64,000 nt of DNA, taken from assembly GCA_003118195.1 (NCBI GenBank), contig BEXV01000158.1, positions 156,227 to 220,226 on the forward strand. The letters are read 5' to 3'. Origin of the DNA: Hemicentrotus pulcherrimus. Its lineage: Eukaryota > Echinodermata > Echinoidea > Camarodonta > Strongylocentrotidae. Positions 1-11,689 of the stretch are shown in pieces. A program made the translations under genes and the position numbers. A model generated the notes under the pieces. It was not told the origin of the DNA, ran no database searches, and saw only the letters and a program-made list of their open reading frames with translations. Each line of letters opens with the position of its first letter. Within the stretch, counting starts at the first letter, position 1.

Positions 1-255
1 CCGTAATTCTCGATACAGTAAGCAAACAAATGAACCGTTTGTAGCTTTAATAAATCAAAGAAAATTTTGCCGTCTGATAGGAAATTAGTCGACTGGGCAT
101 AAAAGAAGTAATTCCATTGGGAAATCATACGTTTTCGCTCTCTCCCTATCTGTCGTTCTGTTACTTCTCGCCACAACCATTTTTTTTTTGGTCCTCTACC
201 CCCACCCCCCAAGTTTTCTGATGATCAGTACATCCTCTCTTGACCTGTTCCCGTC

Positions 256-545
256 ATCTCTCTCTCTCTCTCTCTCTCTCCTTCTCTCTCTGTAGCACTC
301 TTTTTCTTTGTTTCTTATAAATATTACGTATACCTGTCCAGCCCGTGTCACTCCTCCTTCTCTCGCTGTATCTCTCTCTCTCTCTCTTTGTCTCTGTCTG
401 TCTATATAATTATTTCTGTCTGTCTCTGTCTCTTTTTGTCTCTGTCTGTCTGTCTGTCTCTTTCTCTCTCTCTCTCTCTCTCTGTCTGTATACGCCCTCT
501 CTATCTGTTTGTCTCTGCCTCTCTTTGACCGTGTCCCTCTCTCTG
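256..545. repeat. (CT)n / (CTGT)n pyrimidine tract
   Basis: Nearly pure pyrimidine run on the + strand. A clean CT dinucleotide block near 257-290 is followed by TCTG/TCTC mixtures to about 545. Open frames on both strands here (Ser/Leu-rich on +, Arg/Glu-rich on -) come from the repeat and are not genes. Confidence 0.95.
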
Positions 546-2083
546 TCTGATTATGCATAAATGTAATATCTTTGTAGTCAAAGAGCAAAGTAACCCTTGT
601 TCTCTTTAAAATACATAACGTGTTTTCCAGCCTAAACGTAATTCCAAATTGACGCAGAGTGTTGAAGTAGCAAAACATGTCACTACTGATCACCTCTCCT
701 GCAATTAGTCGTATATATCTATTTTACCCTGATTCCTCGTCGTCCGCAAGAAACGAAAATGCCTTTTATTCCATTTAGCTGTTATTTCTCTGGTAATGTT
801 AAGTTGGATTTTAAAAAAGAATGCTGGATTTGACTATGGCTGGACAAGATGACTTTTATCAGTCGAGAAAATTTATAAGATATCATTCTGAGTTATAATA
901 TATTTATCATTTATATATTTTTGGTGTAATGGCGAGAATGGTAAATTGTATTTATAGTTAGCGGATCTTTCTCCTTTGAGCTTGATGTTTGAGTAAAGAC
1001 ACATTGTGGCAGGTTGGAGAGTGGGTTTGTGACACGATAATACATAAAGGACCACTCAATACGATCTACCTCTAACCACGAAGGTTCAAACTTCCGATTT
1101 CAATCGAGGACAACACGTCCGTTTCCTGAGCTTGTTTGAAGAAGAAATCAGACAAGACATGCCAGAGCACGACCGTTTTAATGGCCTTAGCCACTCCACG
1201 TTTCCCTGGCAAGTGTTACAAAGCAATAAAGAAACACGTTAAACATGTAAAAGAGTTAAGAGAATGTAAGAGTTAAGGTGTGGTGTTGGTCGCCCCCACT
1301 CTTGGTCATCGTTGAAAGGAGTGACAAAGGAGGCGTTCTGTGTCTAACGAGCTGGAATTGACAACTCTTTCTGGAGAGGGGAAACTCTTCATGCTCTTGA
1401 GAGGCTCTTGGCTCGAGTTTGTTAATAAATATTCATGTCAGACACTGCTCTTCAAGTTGCCTCTTCAATTACTCGCCCAGGCAATTCTCTCTCTCAAGCA
1501 CCTCCACGCCAATGATAGGTCTATCAGCAGCCTCCCATCCGTATCATCGTACAAGCAAAGAAAGAACAACAACAACAAAACAATTTTACAACTTGTTTCT
1601 GAATTCCCTTCTCTCCTGTACAAGTGCCAAACAACAAGCAGGAAACTGTAACGGTTGATTGTGTACAGAGCTGAAAACAATCCAAACAAACTCGGTTCAT
1701 TGCCCTACTTCTCTGATAGGACTCGACCAAATTTTGATCAACGCTAAACACACAACCCTGCTGCTACATGATGTATAGAGAGTACTACCACTTCAACCTT
1801 GTGGCGGCTTGGCCGTGTGCTAAACAAGTTATTCATTACAATCTACTACAACCGCTACACTACCAAAGATTTTACTTAATTCCTATACCCGAAATACTAC
1901 CCTATATTATGACAAAAAGAGTATCAAACTTCATTTTCGGTGAGATTGAAACACAGAATTATTATTATTGATATACTGATTTTTCTGATTAATATGATTT
2001 TCCGAGAAAAATCACTAACATATTGGCTAATGCGGGTCTCTAACTTCCCTACTCATAGTCATAAATCTATATTATGTAAGAAT
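546..2083. other. Unique AT-rich DNA, no supported gene
   Basis: No repeat family recognised. Two fairly long open frames on the + strand (about 1048-1239 and 1340-1651) have protein-like stretches, but they lack an ATG at the right place and convincing splice sites, so they are not called. Confidence 0.5.
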
Positions 2084-2207
2084 TTGCTTATCATGAAAGC
2101 CGTTCTTAAATGTTTTTATCCTTACTTTCTTTCAGAAAACCTTTGACAAAGGTTTTCTGAAAGAAAGTAAGGATAAAACATTTATGAACGGCTTTCATGA
2201 TAAGCAA
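2084..2207. repeat. Spacerless palindrome (about 61-bp arms)
   Basis: The left arm (2084-2145) is the reverse complement of the right arm (2147-2207) with a single base (2146) between them. I see one mismatch and one indel in the whole arm. The outer ends read TTGCTTATCATGAAAGCC and its complement. No clear target-site duplication flanks it. A transcript would fold into one long hairpin. It could be a very short MITE, a recent fold-back duplication or an assembly fold-back artefact. Confidence 0.9.
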
Positions 2208-5200
2208 TGTATGGGTTTTTTTTAGAACTTGTTAAAATTTGTGAAGAAAAAAAGTCAGTTTACTTTTGTTTTTGACACCTCTAAACCACTGACTAATTTG
2301 ATGGATGTTGTGCTAATGTGATATTTGATATGATCATACAAGGGAATTCTGATACTAAAGCATATACGGTTGAATTTGATCTAATAACTTTTCATGCTAA
2401 TCTTGTCACTTCTCACACACCACAAGGTATCTTAAACCCCCGAATACCCATAGGACTCTGATTAATTTCGAGTGATAATAGCTTTTTTAAACACCTGTCG
2501 CATACAATACCACCCAGGGATGTCAAAGCATTTGTTTTAATTCTGAAATTTTGAATGCTTATGATTAAAGAATTTTAAAAACTTTTGTTTTTTCATTGTG
2601 CTTAAAAAGAAATGCCCCACTCGATTTCACTGATGAACCACGGGAATATAAAAGTAAAACTTTACACCGACCATTCTGATTATTTTTTCGTCAAAATGAC
2701 GACAGCTTGGGAAATAAATTTGCCCATTCGTCTATAAACCATGATAAAACTAAACAAAGGAAGCAAGATTAAAATTTAGCAATTTCTCAATGCATAATCT
2801 AGAGAAGATATGAACATATTAAACTATCGTATGAAATGAATCACTTGAGAGATAGATAACATTAAAACTTGTATTTCTATTTCCATTATTCATTTATTTT
2901 TAAATCAAGATTTTAAAGTTTCGCCCCACCCTCCCAGGACATGGACAAATGAATCCTTAGAATGAGTAATGGGTCGTTAACCGGGCTGTAAACGATTCAC
3001 GAGATAGGGCATTTCGGTCTCGTTTACCTCCTGTCCTTTAATCGTTCAGGGGTTTTGAAAAACTTTGTCATCTTCAAAGACATATCAAAGAATGCAATAT
3101 TATGTCAAGTCTTGTTTATGTGGTCATTGGTATTGTTTTTGAAGTCTCTACGTAATATTTTTTCCAAGACTGTTGTTTTGTGCTTCTTTTTTTTTTAGAC
3201 AAAGACTTCTTTACACAAATAAATATATGTCATAGAGATCGAAACACAAATTCCATGATTTCAAGACACAGTTTCTTATATGACTATCGTTTGGACAAGG
3301 AAATGGGTTGACAAGGCTTTGGGTCTTTTGCAATGTTACACCGTTTGGAGAGATAAGGAAAATCGTGTGCATGTATACACCTAGTTAATTGATGATTGCA
3401 TCACTTTAATCGTAAACTCACTGAAGCTTCTTATCCTGGTCACGTTAGCCACCAAAGACAATAACAAAAGGTTTACGAGTAAAGAGCGAACACTGTACTT
3501 CCATTTGCTTTCAATTCAAAGATATGTCCTCAGGATTTAAAATGGAAGGGTTTGGGTATTATTTGGTTTATCGCCTCTCGGGCCTATTACCACTTCACTT
3601 TGCACCTAAATGATATGGAAATCTGAAAATGCGCTTATATCGGCAGGTTAATACGTCAGCTTTAAAGCACACCGACATCTATCTCTTCGTCTCTCTTTCT
3701 TTCTCTCTATTATCTTTCTTTCTTTCTATATTTCCATCCATATTGTATTCCTCTTCTCTCATTTCAATTTGTTTTTTATGAATTGAGTTATATTATTGGC
3801 CAGTCTTCCCTCTACGGGGAACCGTGTGTTTAGCCATCCAGACCTGAATTCTATACTCACACAACGAATATCAATACCTAACAAGTACATGATAACATTC
3901 ATGATTATACTGTCCATGTACAGATTTCCTTCTACAGCATCATTCCATCTCTGTCATCCCTTTCTCCAGCTCGATCGTTCTTCTTCCCCTCTGCCCCTAT
4001 CTGTTTTGCTCTCTTCTTCCCAGGCCGATTAAGCAAGGGATGGCTCTTTGCTAAAACAGGATTACGCAATTTTCAAGCAGGCCATATAGCAAGTAACCCA
4101 TATCTCAGACTCACCCGCTAAATTGGATTTTGAATGAGATGTTTTTGACGTCAAAGAAAATTCCATTTTCGATTCAGCTGGGTAGAGAGAAGAAAAAGAG
4201 AGAGGGAGGATGAGAGTAAGGGGCATTCGCTAAAGGGATCTCTCTGCCTGAATATTTTTTATGCTTCATCATTTTGAAGCAATTCCACCTTCTCAAGGCA
4301 ATAGGGTCACCTCAGGGGAACTTACTGACATGGGGGTTATTGAAGCCCGCGGTTAAGACCGCTCATTCTTCATAACAAAAAACTAATCATCTGCAAGATT
4401 TTGAAGATATTCTCTTCAATGATACCCATACCATACGATGGACAATACTGCTATTTTCGATGTAGCTGGTAATGTATCTCATCTTAGTCCAAAGGAGAAT
4501 CATATGTCGCCTCCAATCCACTTGTCCAGTACCATCATAGTCTGAAGGGTGATACTCGCATGACGTCATTCGTGCGCCTTAGGTTAGGCTATGTGTAATT
4601 AACTGACCTACTACTCAAGTTGAGCACAGGATTAACCAAAGGTGTGGCTGTCTGAGCAATCTAAGGAAAGGCATACGCGTCTATAGAAACATTGTGTGAA
4701 GGTAATACATATCCAACATGCGAGAATGATGCCTTGGGCTAGAAAATACGTTAAATCAAAAATCTAGGGAATCATGAGTGTGTCATGTTTGTACAACACT
4801 GTAAGATTAGGTTATTTTCAGAATCGCGTCGGATTTAGCTTGTAACTAGATATAACTAAAGTGTAATGGTTCTATAGGGTAGAGCCTGGTATAAATTAAT
4901 CAGAAACTACGGGTGAACTGTCTATGAATGGTAAAATCACTTGCCTGTTGTAGTGAAGTGGTATTAGCTATCCAAAAGTGATGTCAATCCGACTCACATC
5001 TGAAATCGGCCGACAATCGATTGGGGCGAATCAATACAAGTGGACCCATGTTAGGGGAACCGTTTCTCCTCCTCCCCCATTTAATTGATTTTCAAGTCGA
5101 TTTAATAAAGTCAACGTATTGTATAACAGCGTCAATACGCGACACATTAGCCTCGCCGTGGATCATTTTACGTTCGGGGAATAACTGAACCAAATCCTAG

Positions 5201-6359
5201 GCAAAGTCATGATAGAGAAACTGCGTTGCCAATCAAGTAGACCCCTTCTCCCTTTACTCTTACCGACGTTAATTAAAACAATGCAAATTGGGAAATCGGC
5301 CTTTAAATTAAATACTCAGAAGAGAAGTTAATTCAGGTTAGAATCCCTCTACGGACAAGCAGGATATCGTTGAAAATCACACGTATCACGATCAGTAGAC
5401 GGTGAACAGGTCCAGTCATTGAGGGAATATAACTAGGAGGATTTAATGAGAGCGAGTAAAGAGACTAAGAAAAACAACAAAAAAAAAATGGGTCGCATTA
5501 TTTTCTTCTTCTTTTACTCTGCCCCCTCTCCATTTCTTTCTACCGTCCACACCCTGCCCTTCTCTCTCTCTCTCTCTCTCTCCCTTCTTTTTCACTCTTG
5601 TTTTTCGTATTATTTTTGTTTCGATATCTCTGTACCTTTTCCTCTGATTACATTGTGGAATGTGGGTTTGGCTACGAATTAACTCTTTCACATTTCGTTT
5701 TGTAGACATCTTCAAATATTTTATCTGACGTCATGGTACCCGGGGATAATTTACATAGATCTGAAATCATGGAAATAAGATGTAGCTAAAGTCATGCGGA
5801 ATGAAGAAAATACAAGACAAGATTAGCATGATTAGAAACACGCTACACCCCCATTCAACAATAAACTGCGATGGAATGAATAAATGTTTACCAAACAGTT
5901 GTGTAAATGGTATAATTGGTATTTTTAAATCTCGAGCAGACTCCGATTGAGTCATTCACACGCACCCTCTCCTTCTCATTCTCTCTCATTCTCTAAACAT
6001 ACACAGTATATCTTACACTCATTTGATTTTAGAAGAAAGAAAAACTCAAATAATTGAACAAGAAGAAGAAGAATATTGGACTTAGTTGAATGAATAAGCT
6101 GGTACGGACGTCATAACTCATCACATGTGACGAGCAGTGCAATCTTAATTTCTTTAATTGGCGCCGATAAGTGGTTATGACGGTGAGATAATATACACTT
6201 CACGGGAGATTTCTTTTTGTTTGCCGCAGGAAGAGTGAGTGATACAATGGCTACACGGCTTTGATCGTTTGAAGTGCATGATAAATGTTTGCACTCAACG
6301 CCAATAGATCATCTGATTATATGAAACAAATGACAATATTGTGGACATGATAGTAATAG
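2208..6359. other. Mostly unique DNA with short CT tracts
   Basis: Contains short TCTT/TCTC tracts (about 3680-3730) and a CT dinucleotide run at 5559-5582. The small open frames around 3796-4032 and 5443-5715 are pyrimidine/purine-tract translations or chance frames. No gene or recognised mobile element seen. Confidence 0.5.
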
Positions 6360-6692
6360 AAATGGAAGTAGCAGTAGTAGTGGTGGTGGTGGTGGTGGTG
6401 GCGGTGGTAGTGGTGGTGGTAGTAATAGTAGTAGTATAAGTAGTAGTAGTAGAAGTAGTAGTAGTTGTCGTTACTGTTGTACCAGAAGTGGGGGTAGTAG
6501 TAGTAGTGGTAGTACAAGTAGTAGTAATAGTAGTATGAGTAGTACTAGTAGTAGTTGGGTTGTTGTTGTACTTGTAGTAGTAAAGAAGTACAAGTAGTTG
6601 TGCTACAACTATACTACTACCACTTACCACTAGTAGTAGTAAGAATGATATAGTAGTAGAAGTAGTAGTATCAGCAGCATCAGAAGTAAAGT

Positions 6693-6737
<45 letters not shown>

Positions 6738-6806
6738 AAGTAGTAGTAATAGTAGTAGAAGAAGTAGTAGTAGTAAAGGTAGTAGCAGTAGTTGTAGTTG
6801 TATTAA
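6360..6806. repeat. (GTA)n/(GTG)n trinucleotide array, left part
   Basis: About 450 bp of imperfect GTA/GTG/GTT triplets. The minus-strand open frame here is almost pure Thr with Ser/Ile patches, as expected from the reverse complement of the triplet, so it is not a gene. The array resumes for a few units at 6921-6945 after a short insertion. Confidence 0.95.
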
Positions 6807-6808
6807 TA

Positions 6809-6920
6809 GGGACTTTTAGATTTGCGTGGACTGATACGTGTGACGTCCATTCAAAGCAGTGCATTAAAAGGATGTCGACCGTAGCAATCCCCATTGTCTT
6901 CGTGCGAATCTAAAAGTCCC
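6809..6920. mobile_element. 112-bp TIR insertion in the GTA array (MITE-like)
   Basis: GGGACTTTTAGATTTGC at 6809-6825 is mirrored by GCGAATCTAAAAGTCCC at 6904-6920, an 17-bp inverted repeat with one mismatch. TA lies immediately outside each end (6807-6808 and 6921-6922), the duplication expected for Tc1/mariner-type insertion. GTA-type triplets lie on both sides, so it interrupted the microsatellite. The interior has no open frame of note. Family assignment is inferred only from the ends. Confidence 0.65.
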
Positions 6921-7098
6921 TAGTAGTACAAGTAGTAGTAATATTTATATCTTCATTAGTGCAGTGGCAGGAAGTGGCTAATACAGTATTACTCGTTACA
7001 ATATTTAAAGCCATGTATAACTTAACGAGCAATCCATCCATTTCAATTTAAGTTCATTTGTGTCTCCTTACTGCCTTCACCCTATGGGATGGTGACAC

Positions 7099-7296
7099 GA
7101 CATTTGCTCCTGCGACAATTGCTCCGGGCTTTATTTCGTCTAAGATGTAGGGTTAGGGTTAGGGTTTCAATAGGGTTTTATGTTAGGTTTAGGGTTAGGT
7201 TTAGGGTAGGATATAGTGTTGAATCCAGGGTTGAAGTTAGCCATTCGATTAGTGTATGAAATATACAGCGGAGCAATTGTCGCCGGAGCAAATGTC
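7099..7296. mobile_element. 198-bp TIR element with TTAGGG-like core
   Basis: The 28-bp left end (7099-7126, beginning GACATTTGCTCCTGCGACAA) is mirrored at 7269-7296 with few mismatches. Each arm itself holds two related words (GACATTTGCTCC and GACAATTGCTCC). The core at about 7147-7210 is a degenerate TAGGGTTAGGGTTT array. A 9-bp direct repeat CTATGGGAT lies on either side (7082-7090, 7304-7312) a few bases outside the arms and could be a target duplication. Superfamily undetermined. Confidence 0.75.
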
Positions 7297-7312
7297 ATGG
7301 AATCTATGGGAT

Positions 7313-9467
7313 ACTACTCAAAATTATTTTGGATAGCATATTATTAAAGGTCCTCTAAAACGAAAATATATACCGAGAAGTGGGATAATAAATGAGAGAG
7401 GGGAAGAGATAAAAACAGATTGGGCGGTGGGTTAGGGGAGTGAACTTGGGAGAAAAGTTCACTTTGACATATCAAAACAAGAAGGGTTGATTCATCTTAA
7501 ACTTTAGCCCTAGTGAAAGGAAAGATCGCACTGAATGATTATACGTTCTATTTCAAGTCGCTGAGCATGACAAATTAAACCTTTTGTTGTCCTTCCTGAC
7601 CAATTGAATTTTTAGTACTTTTACGCACCACCCATCCATTGTAAAAAAAAAATACACACATTTCCAGAAAACATCCGTGCTATATGCCACGTTATTATTT
7701 TTCTGAGACATTTATGAATACATCGAAAATTCCCAGTGATATTAAATTGCAACGTGTCTTGCATGTTTAGCGCGCATTCCATATATGATTAGGCTATCAG
7801 GGTCATTCAGCATGTTCAAGCGATGACGATTTTCAGTTCGCCAATTCAATATCTGCTTTGAATTGATTACATTTGGAGCATCTGTCTTTGCAAATGTATC
7901 GTCATTAATGGTCCGTATGCCTTGTAGTTGAATTATACTTTGACCATTTCTCTTGCAACTTTAAATTACGACCTCTTGAGGATATTACCTTGCTGTGAAT
8001 TTACAAGCAAATGAAAAGGGAGGTTGAATTGCTTTTATGACCGACTAGATAACAACGCTAACACCACGGTGCCCTTCTGACTTTCATTATAACCACTTTA
8101 AAATCTGTCATATTGCACCAGCAATAATTGGGCTATCTTTAGTCGAACTATTTCATTTTGGTGTCTCCTCGCCTGAACCTGAACTACATGATAAGAAGCT
8201 GTACCCGTGTGAAGATATCCATCGCAAATAGTACAGTGACTTTGAGACGAGATTAAAAGCAGTGAAGAATTGACCAGTGTACTTTGCCGCTGGAGCCTTC
8301 GTTCCATCACGAAGACATGCAGCAGGAGTCACGTACCGGCACGGGCTTGCCTTCCCCCAACTTATTGCATTTTCTATACATAATAAAAACCCATGTTTAT
8401 GAAATATCGCTAGAGTGATACATTCATGCGAGAGAGGAAGAAAATATGAAGAAAATGGCGTAGTGCCTCCGTTATTTAATTTACCTTTAATAACCGCCTT
8501 CAATATGGGTAGGCCATGTGGAGACAGGGAGGTAAATGCACAGAATGGCTCAGGCCTATATATTTATCATGGCTAAACTAAATCCATTGTTTGATGTTTA
8601 TTGTTGAAAGACACGTACCCCACGTTTATCTAAATTAAATTCATCATTTTCCCATCTAACAAATTTAATTAATGCGTGTTTCTTTTTTGTACTTTTCTGA
8701 CTTCTAGAGTAAAAGGAATTTATAAAGAGGGAGATGCTTAATTACATATTCAAATTGCTCTATTGTATATTTTCATGACGTGTTTTTTGTGACCAGTAAC
8801 CCAACACCTCGTTAAAAAAGGTAATAGTCTTTTGTTTGGGAAATCCACATCCAAGTGTCTTTTACCAAACTGATATTTTGCGACAGAAAAAAAAAATCGC
8901 TCTTCCCAGTCTATGCCCAATAAAACGAAATCCTTGTAATAAAGTTAGGTATAAATTAATTTTTTTTTTGCAGTCAACTATAATTTGACAAAAAACATGC
9001 TTTTATTATACAAATTGAAAGAAAATAATTACCAAAGAAAAAAGTTCATCTGAGGTAAAACTCTCATGTTAATACATGTCATACCCATCACTGTCATTTC
9101 ATTATCTGAATTATTTAACATACATTCACGAGGAAAGAAGTAAAAAAATAAATCCTATATATATATATACATATATATATATAACAAAACAAACACAAAT
9201 GCCGAATCCCGATCTAATGGTTAGACATCTTCGGCATAGCACTTCAATGAATTATTAAGGGATAGATTGTAAGAAGATATCGTTACTGTGACGTTAAGAT
9301 GGGCGTTCAAGTATAGCACCACTTGAACTCGGAGAATAAAATAAGAATTTACAATACTACTCCCTAGACAACCATAATGTCCAGTCAACCATGTCTTTTT
9401 CTAACAACTACTATGATAAATCGAGAATTTAAATTCTTCATTAAGAATTGATGCACTTCTTTTTCAG
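7313..9467. other. Unique AT-rich DNA
   Basis: No gene recognised. A (TA)n run occurs near 9155-9183. The minus-strand frames at 8098-8503 overlap one another and have no supporting start or splice context. Confidence 0.5.
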
Positions 9468-9604
9468 TGTTCAATCTCGTGTATGATTGGCTCATCACTT
9501 ATTTACCGTCTGTAGAATTAGTGGATCAATTATTAATCGCCTTCAATTGGGTGGAACCTTTAGCTCGTTTGGCTGCAGACAAAGTGGTCGAGGAGTTTTA
9601 TTGT
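9468..9604 (+). CDS. Tentative internal coding exon, function unknown
   Basis: Seen: a pyrimidine-rich acceptor ending TTTTTCAG just before 9468, a 137-nt segment with one open frame (2 nt, then 45 codons), and a donor TGT|GTAAGT after 9604. The peptide has a natural-looking composition, with aromatic and acidic residues spread through segments such as VYDWLITYLPS and WVEPLARLAADKVVEEFYC. It would enter in phase 1 and leave in phase 0. I do not recognise the family and found no convincing partner exon. A 45-codon frame between acceptable splice sites is expected a few times by chance in 64 kb, so this may be non-coding; the AT-rich ATTAGTGG...TTAATCG wording would also suit a regulatory element. 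Confidence 0.28.
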
Positions 9605-10079
9605 GTAAGTTTAAACATTAAAATGAAACGGGAATGATGAGCTTAACATTTGTACACAAGAAACATTAATAATAAGGTGTCATCGTACAGTTCAACGACT
9701 CAAACCTTTTGTTGAACCATTCAAACATCTTACTCGTAAGATCATCATTGGTGTATTACCACTTGTAATCTACCAATATTTCCTATGTTTCTTTGTTTGA
9801 CTGAAATGGAGATTGGTCATGTGCACATACATTGTCATTGTTTTACCGTACCCGTCATAAAGGATTCTTTCTCGGGATTTTAGCATTTTCCCAACATACG
9901 ATTTCTCGTTCATTAATGTATTTTCTTTTAGCAATCTTATATCTTAAATTACCATTCCATCTAATTTTAAAACTTTCTACTTACAACAAAGATTGCAATA
10001 ATTTGAATAATACTTGTAAAGCATTCCGAACCACCACACAATGTGCTCAAAGATGCTATATCATCCAGGCTCTAGCTAT

Positions 10080-10220
10080 GATACCGATTTCGGGGTGGAA
10101 AGTGGAAGATCTGCATCAAAGTCTTGTCAAAAGATATTGGTGCCTCGCCGGGACTCGAACCCAATGCACTCGCATATCCAGTCAAGCATATAAACCACGC
10201 GACTTCGACTCATCTATACA
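10080..10220 (-). mobile_element. tRNA-derived SINE copy (minus orientation)
   Basis: On the minus strand a tRNA-like head ends with the B-box-like GGGTTCGAGTCCCGGC and GGCACC. It runs on into a body reading as the family's ...TTTTGACAAGACTTTGATGC and CACTTTCCACCCC. This order (head, GGCAAGACA-like block, CCACCC block) is shared with the other copies at 34.8, 51.4 and 63.0 kb. Truncated, no clear tail. Confidence 0.75.
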
Positions 10221-11320
10221 CCTATTTATGTACGGTATGTTAAACATTGTTCACAATGTTTAAAATAACAACTATTTCGTTTTTTTTTAAAATCACCGTG
10301 TCTACGTCTTATTTTGTATGTCCCCTTTCCCATAATCAGAAGGACCTTTATTAATTTTTACTTTTCCATTGTTACACACAATCATCTTGGCGTAAATTTG
10401 CGAAGAAATAATACAAAACAAAGAGAGTTTTCTAGATGACTTGCCGAAAAGGTCCTCGGTTTGCCGACAGAGATTTTTTGAAAATGTAAAATTGTGCAAA
10501 CATAATCAAAACAGGGGTATGGCACTCCCACTCCATCCCATCGCGACGCCAATAGTTACGAGGACAGATGTATAGATGTCTTCTAGGTGTATTTGTTAAA
10601 TGAAGGTGAAAGACAATTCATCTATCACTGGTAAGTCGTCATGGAATTGACTACAAACAAACTTTCTCCACCTCCTTGAAAGGTCACTTTCACTGTTGTG
10701 TCACATCCTCAGCTTGAGTAGACAGACACGTTGTGGTGAACGAAGATTCGTCAGGGTCTCAATAAGAGAAAGAAAGAGTCCTTAAAAAGAACTACATGCA
10801 TTTAAATGAATATGAAGTATGGAACGTCTTGATGATATTGTTTGAAATATTATCCACAAAACATTTTTGTTTAAACAAAGAGGAAACCCTCACGGTCGAT
10901 TGAAATACCTGGTATTACAATTTGCTACATGAAATGCAAGTTTGGAGGCATTTTAAAATTATTTCAATCGTTTTCCTTCTTGTTATTAGTCTCTGAAAGC
11001 TGATACCCGAAGGTGTGAAAGCATGAAGCTACTAAACGAGGGATTTATATTGTCTACAGAAATGTTCGTGTACTCCCCATGCATTTTTCTTGCGAACAAG
11101 CTACCATCACCACACTCATATTGCAAATTATCTTAACAAGCATTTCGTTTCCTCAAGGCCATCATGTTAACCCATGGACAAATAATCGAATCACAGATAT
11201 ATTTGCTCATGTATAAATAACACATTTTCCACACTCCATCATGTCGACATTGGTTCTTCAGGAATTTACAAAATGGTTACATCTCCATTTCCTTCCTCAC
11301 GTACTACATCAGTATGTGTA

Positions 11321-11685
11321 TTGAGCAAACACTCATTCTAAGAGTGTGCTGTATTCACATTGTGTTTGACCACATTGAAATGAGTATATTCGTGAATACT
11401 AATAAAAAGACATTGAGCAAACACTCATTCTAAGGGTGTGCTGCATTCACATTGTGTTTGACCACATTGAAATGAGTATATTCATGAATACTAATAAAAA
11501 GACATTGAGCAAACACTCATTCTAAAAGAGAGCTGTATACATATTTTTTCGACCACATTAAATTGAATGTATTCATTAATACTAATAAAAAAAGACATTG
11601 AGCAAACACTCATTCTACGACAGCTGTATACAAATTGTATTCGAGGACATCGAATTAAAAATATTCATTTATTCTGGTCAAGACG
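11321..11685. repeat. 92-bp tandem repeat, about 4 copies
   Basis: The word TTGAGCAAACACTCATTCTA starts at 11321, 11413, 11505 and 11598, a period of 92-93 bp. Copies 1 and 2 are almost identical; copies 3 and 4 drift, and copy 4 decays after about 11660. Each unit ends AATACTAATAAAAAGACA. The open frame covering the last copy is incidental. Confidence 0.92.
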
Positions 11686-11689
11686 AATG

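Noticed and set aside
1048..1651. Two protein-like plus-strand frames (1048-1239, 1340-1651)
   Set aside because: No ATG at a plausible start and no convincing acceptor or donor; the longer one degenerates into an AAC repeat.
6295..6894. 199-codon poly-Thr/Ser frame on the minus strand
   Set aside because: Reverse-strand reading of the GTA/GTG triplet array and its inserted hairpin.
7147..7210. Telomere or subtelomere
   Set aside because: The TTAGGG-like run is short, degenerate and enclosed by inverted repeats of a small element in the middle of unique DNA.
10587..10630. 44-nt AG...GT-bounded open segment (VYLLNEGERQFIYH)
   Set aside because: It is phase-compatible with the 9.5-kb candidate exon but too short to be significant, with a modest acceptor.
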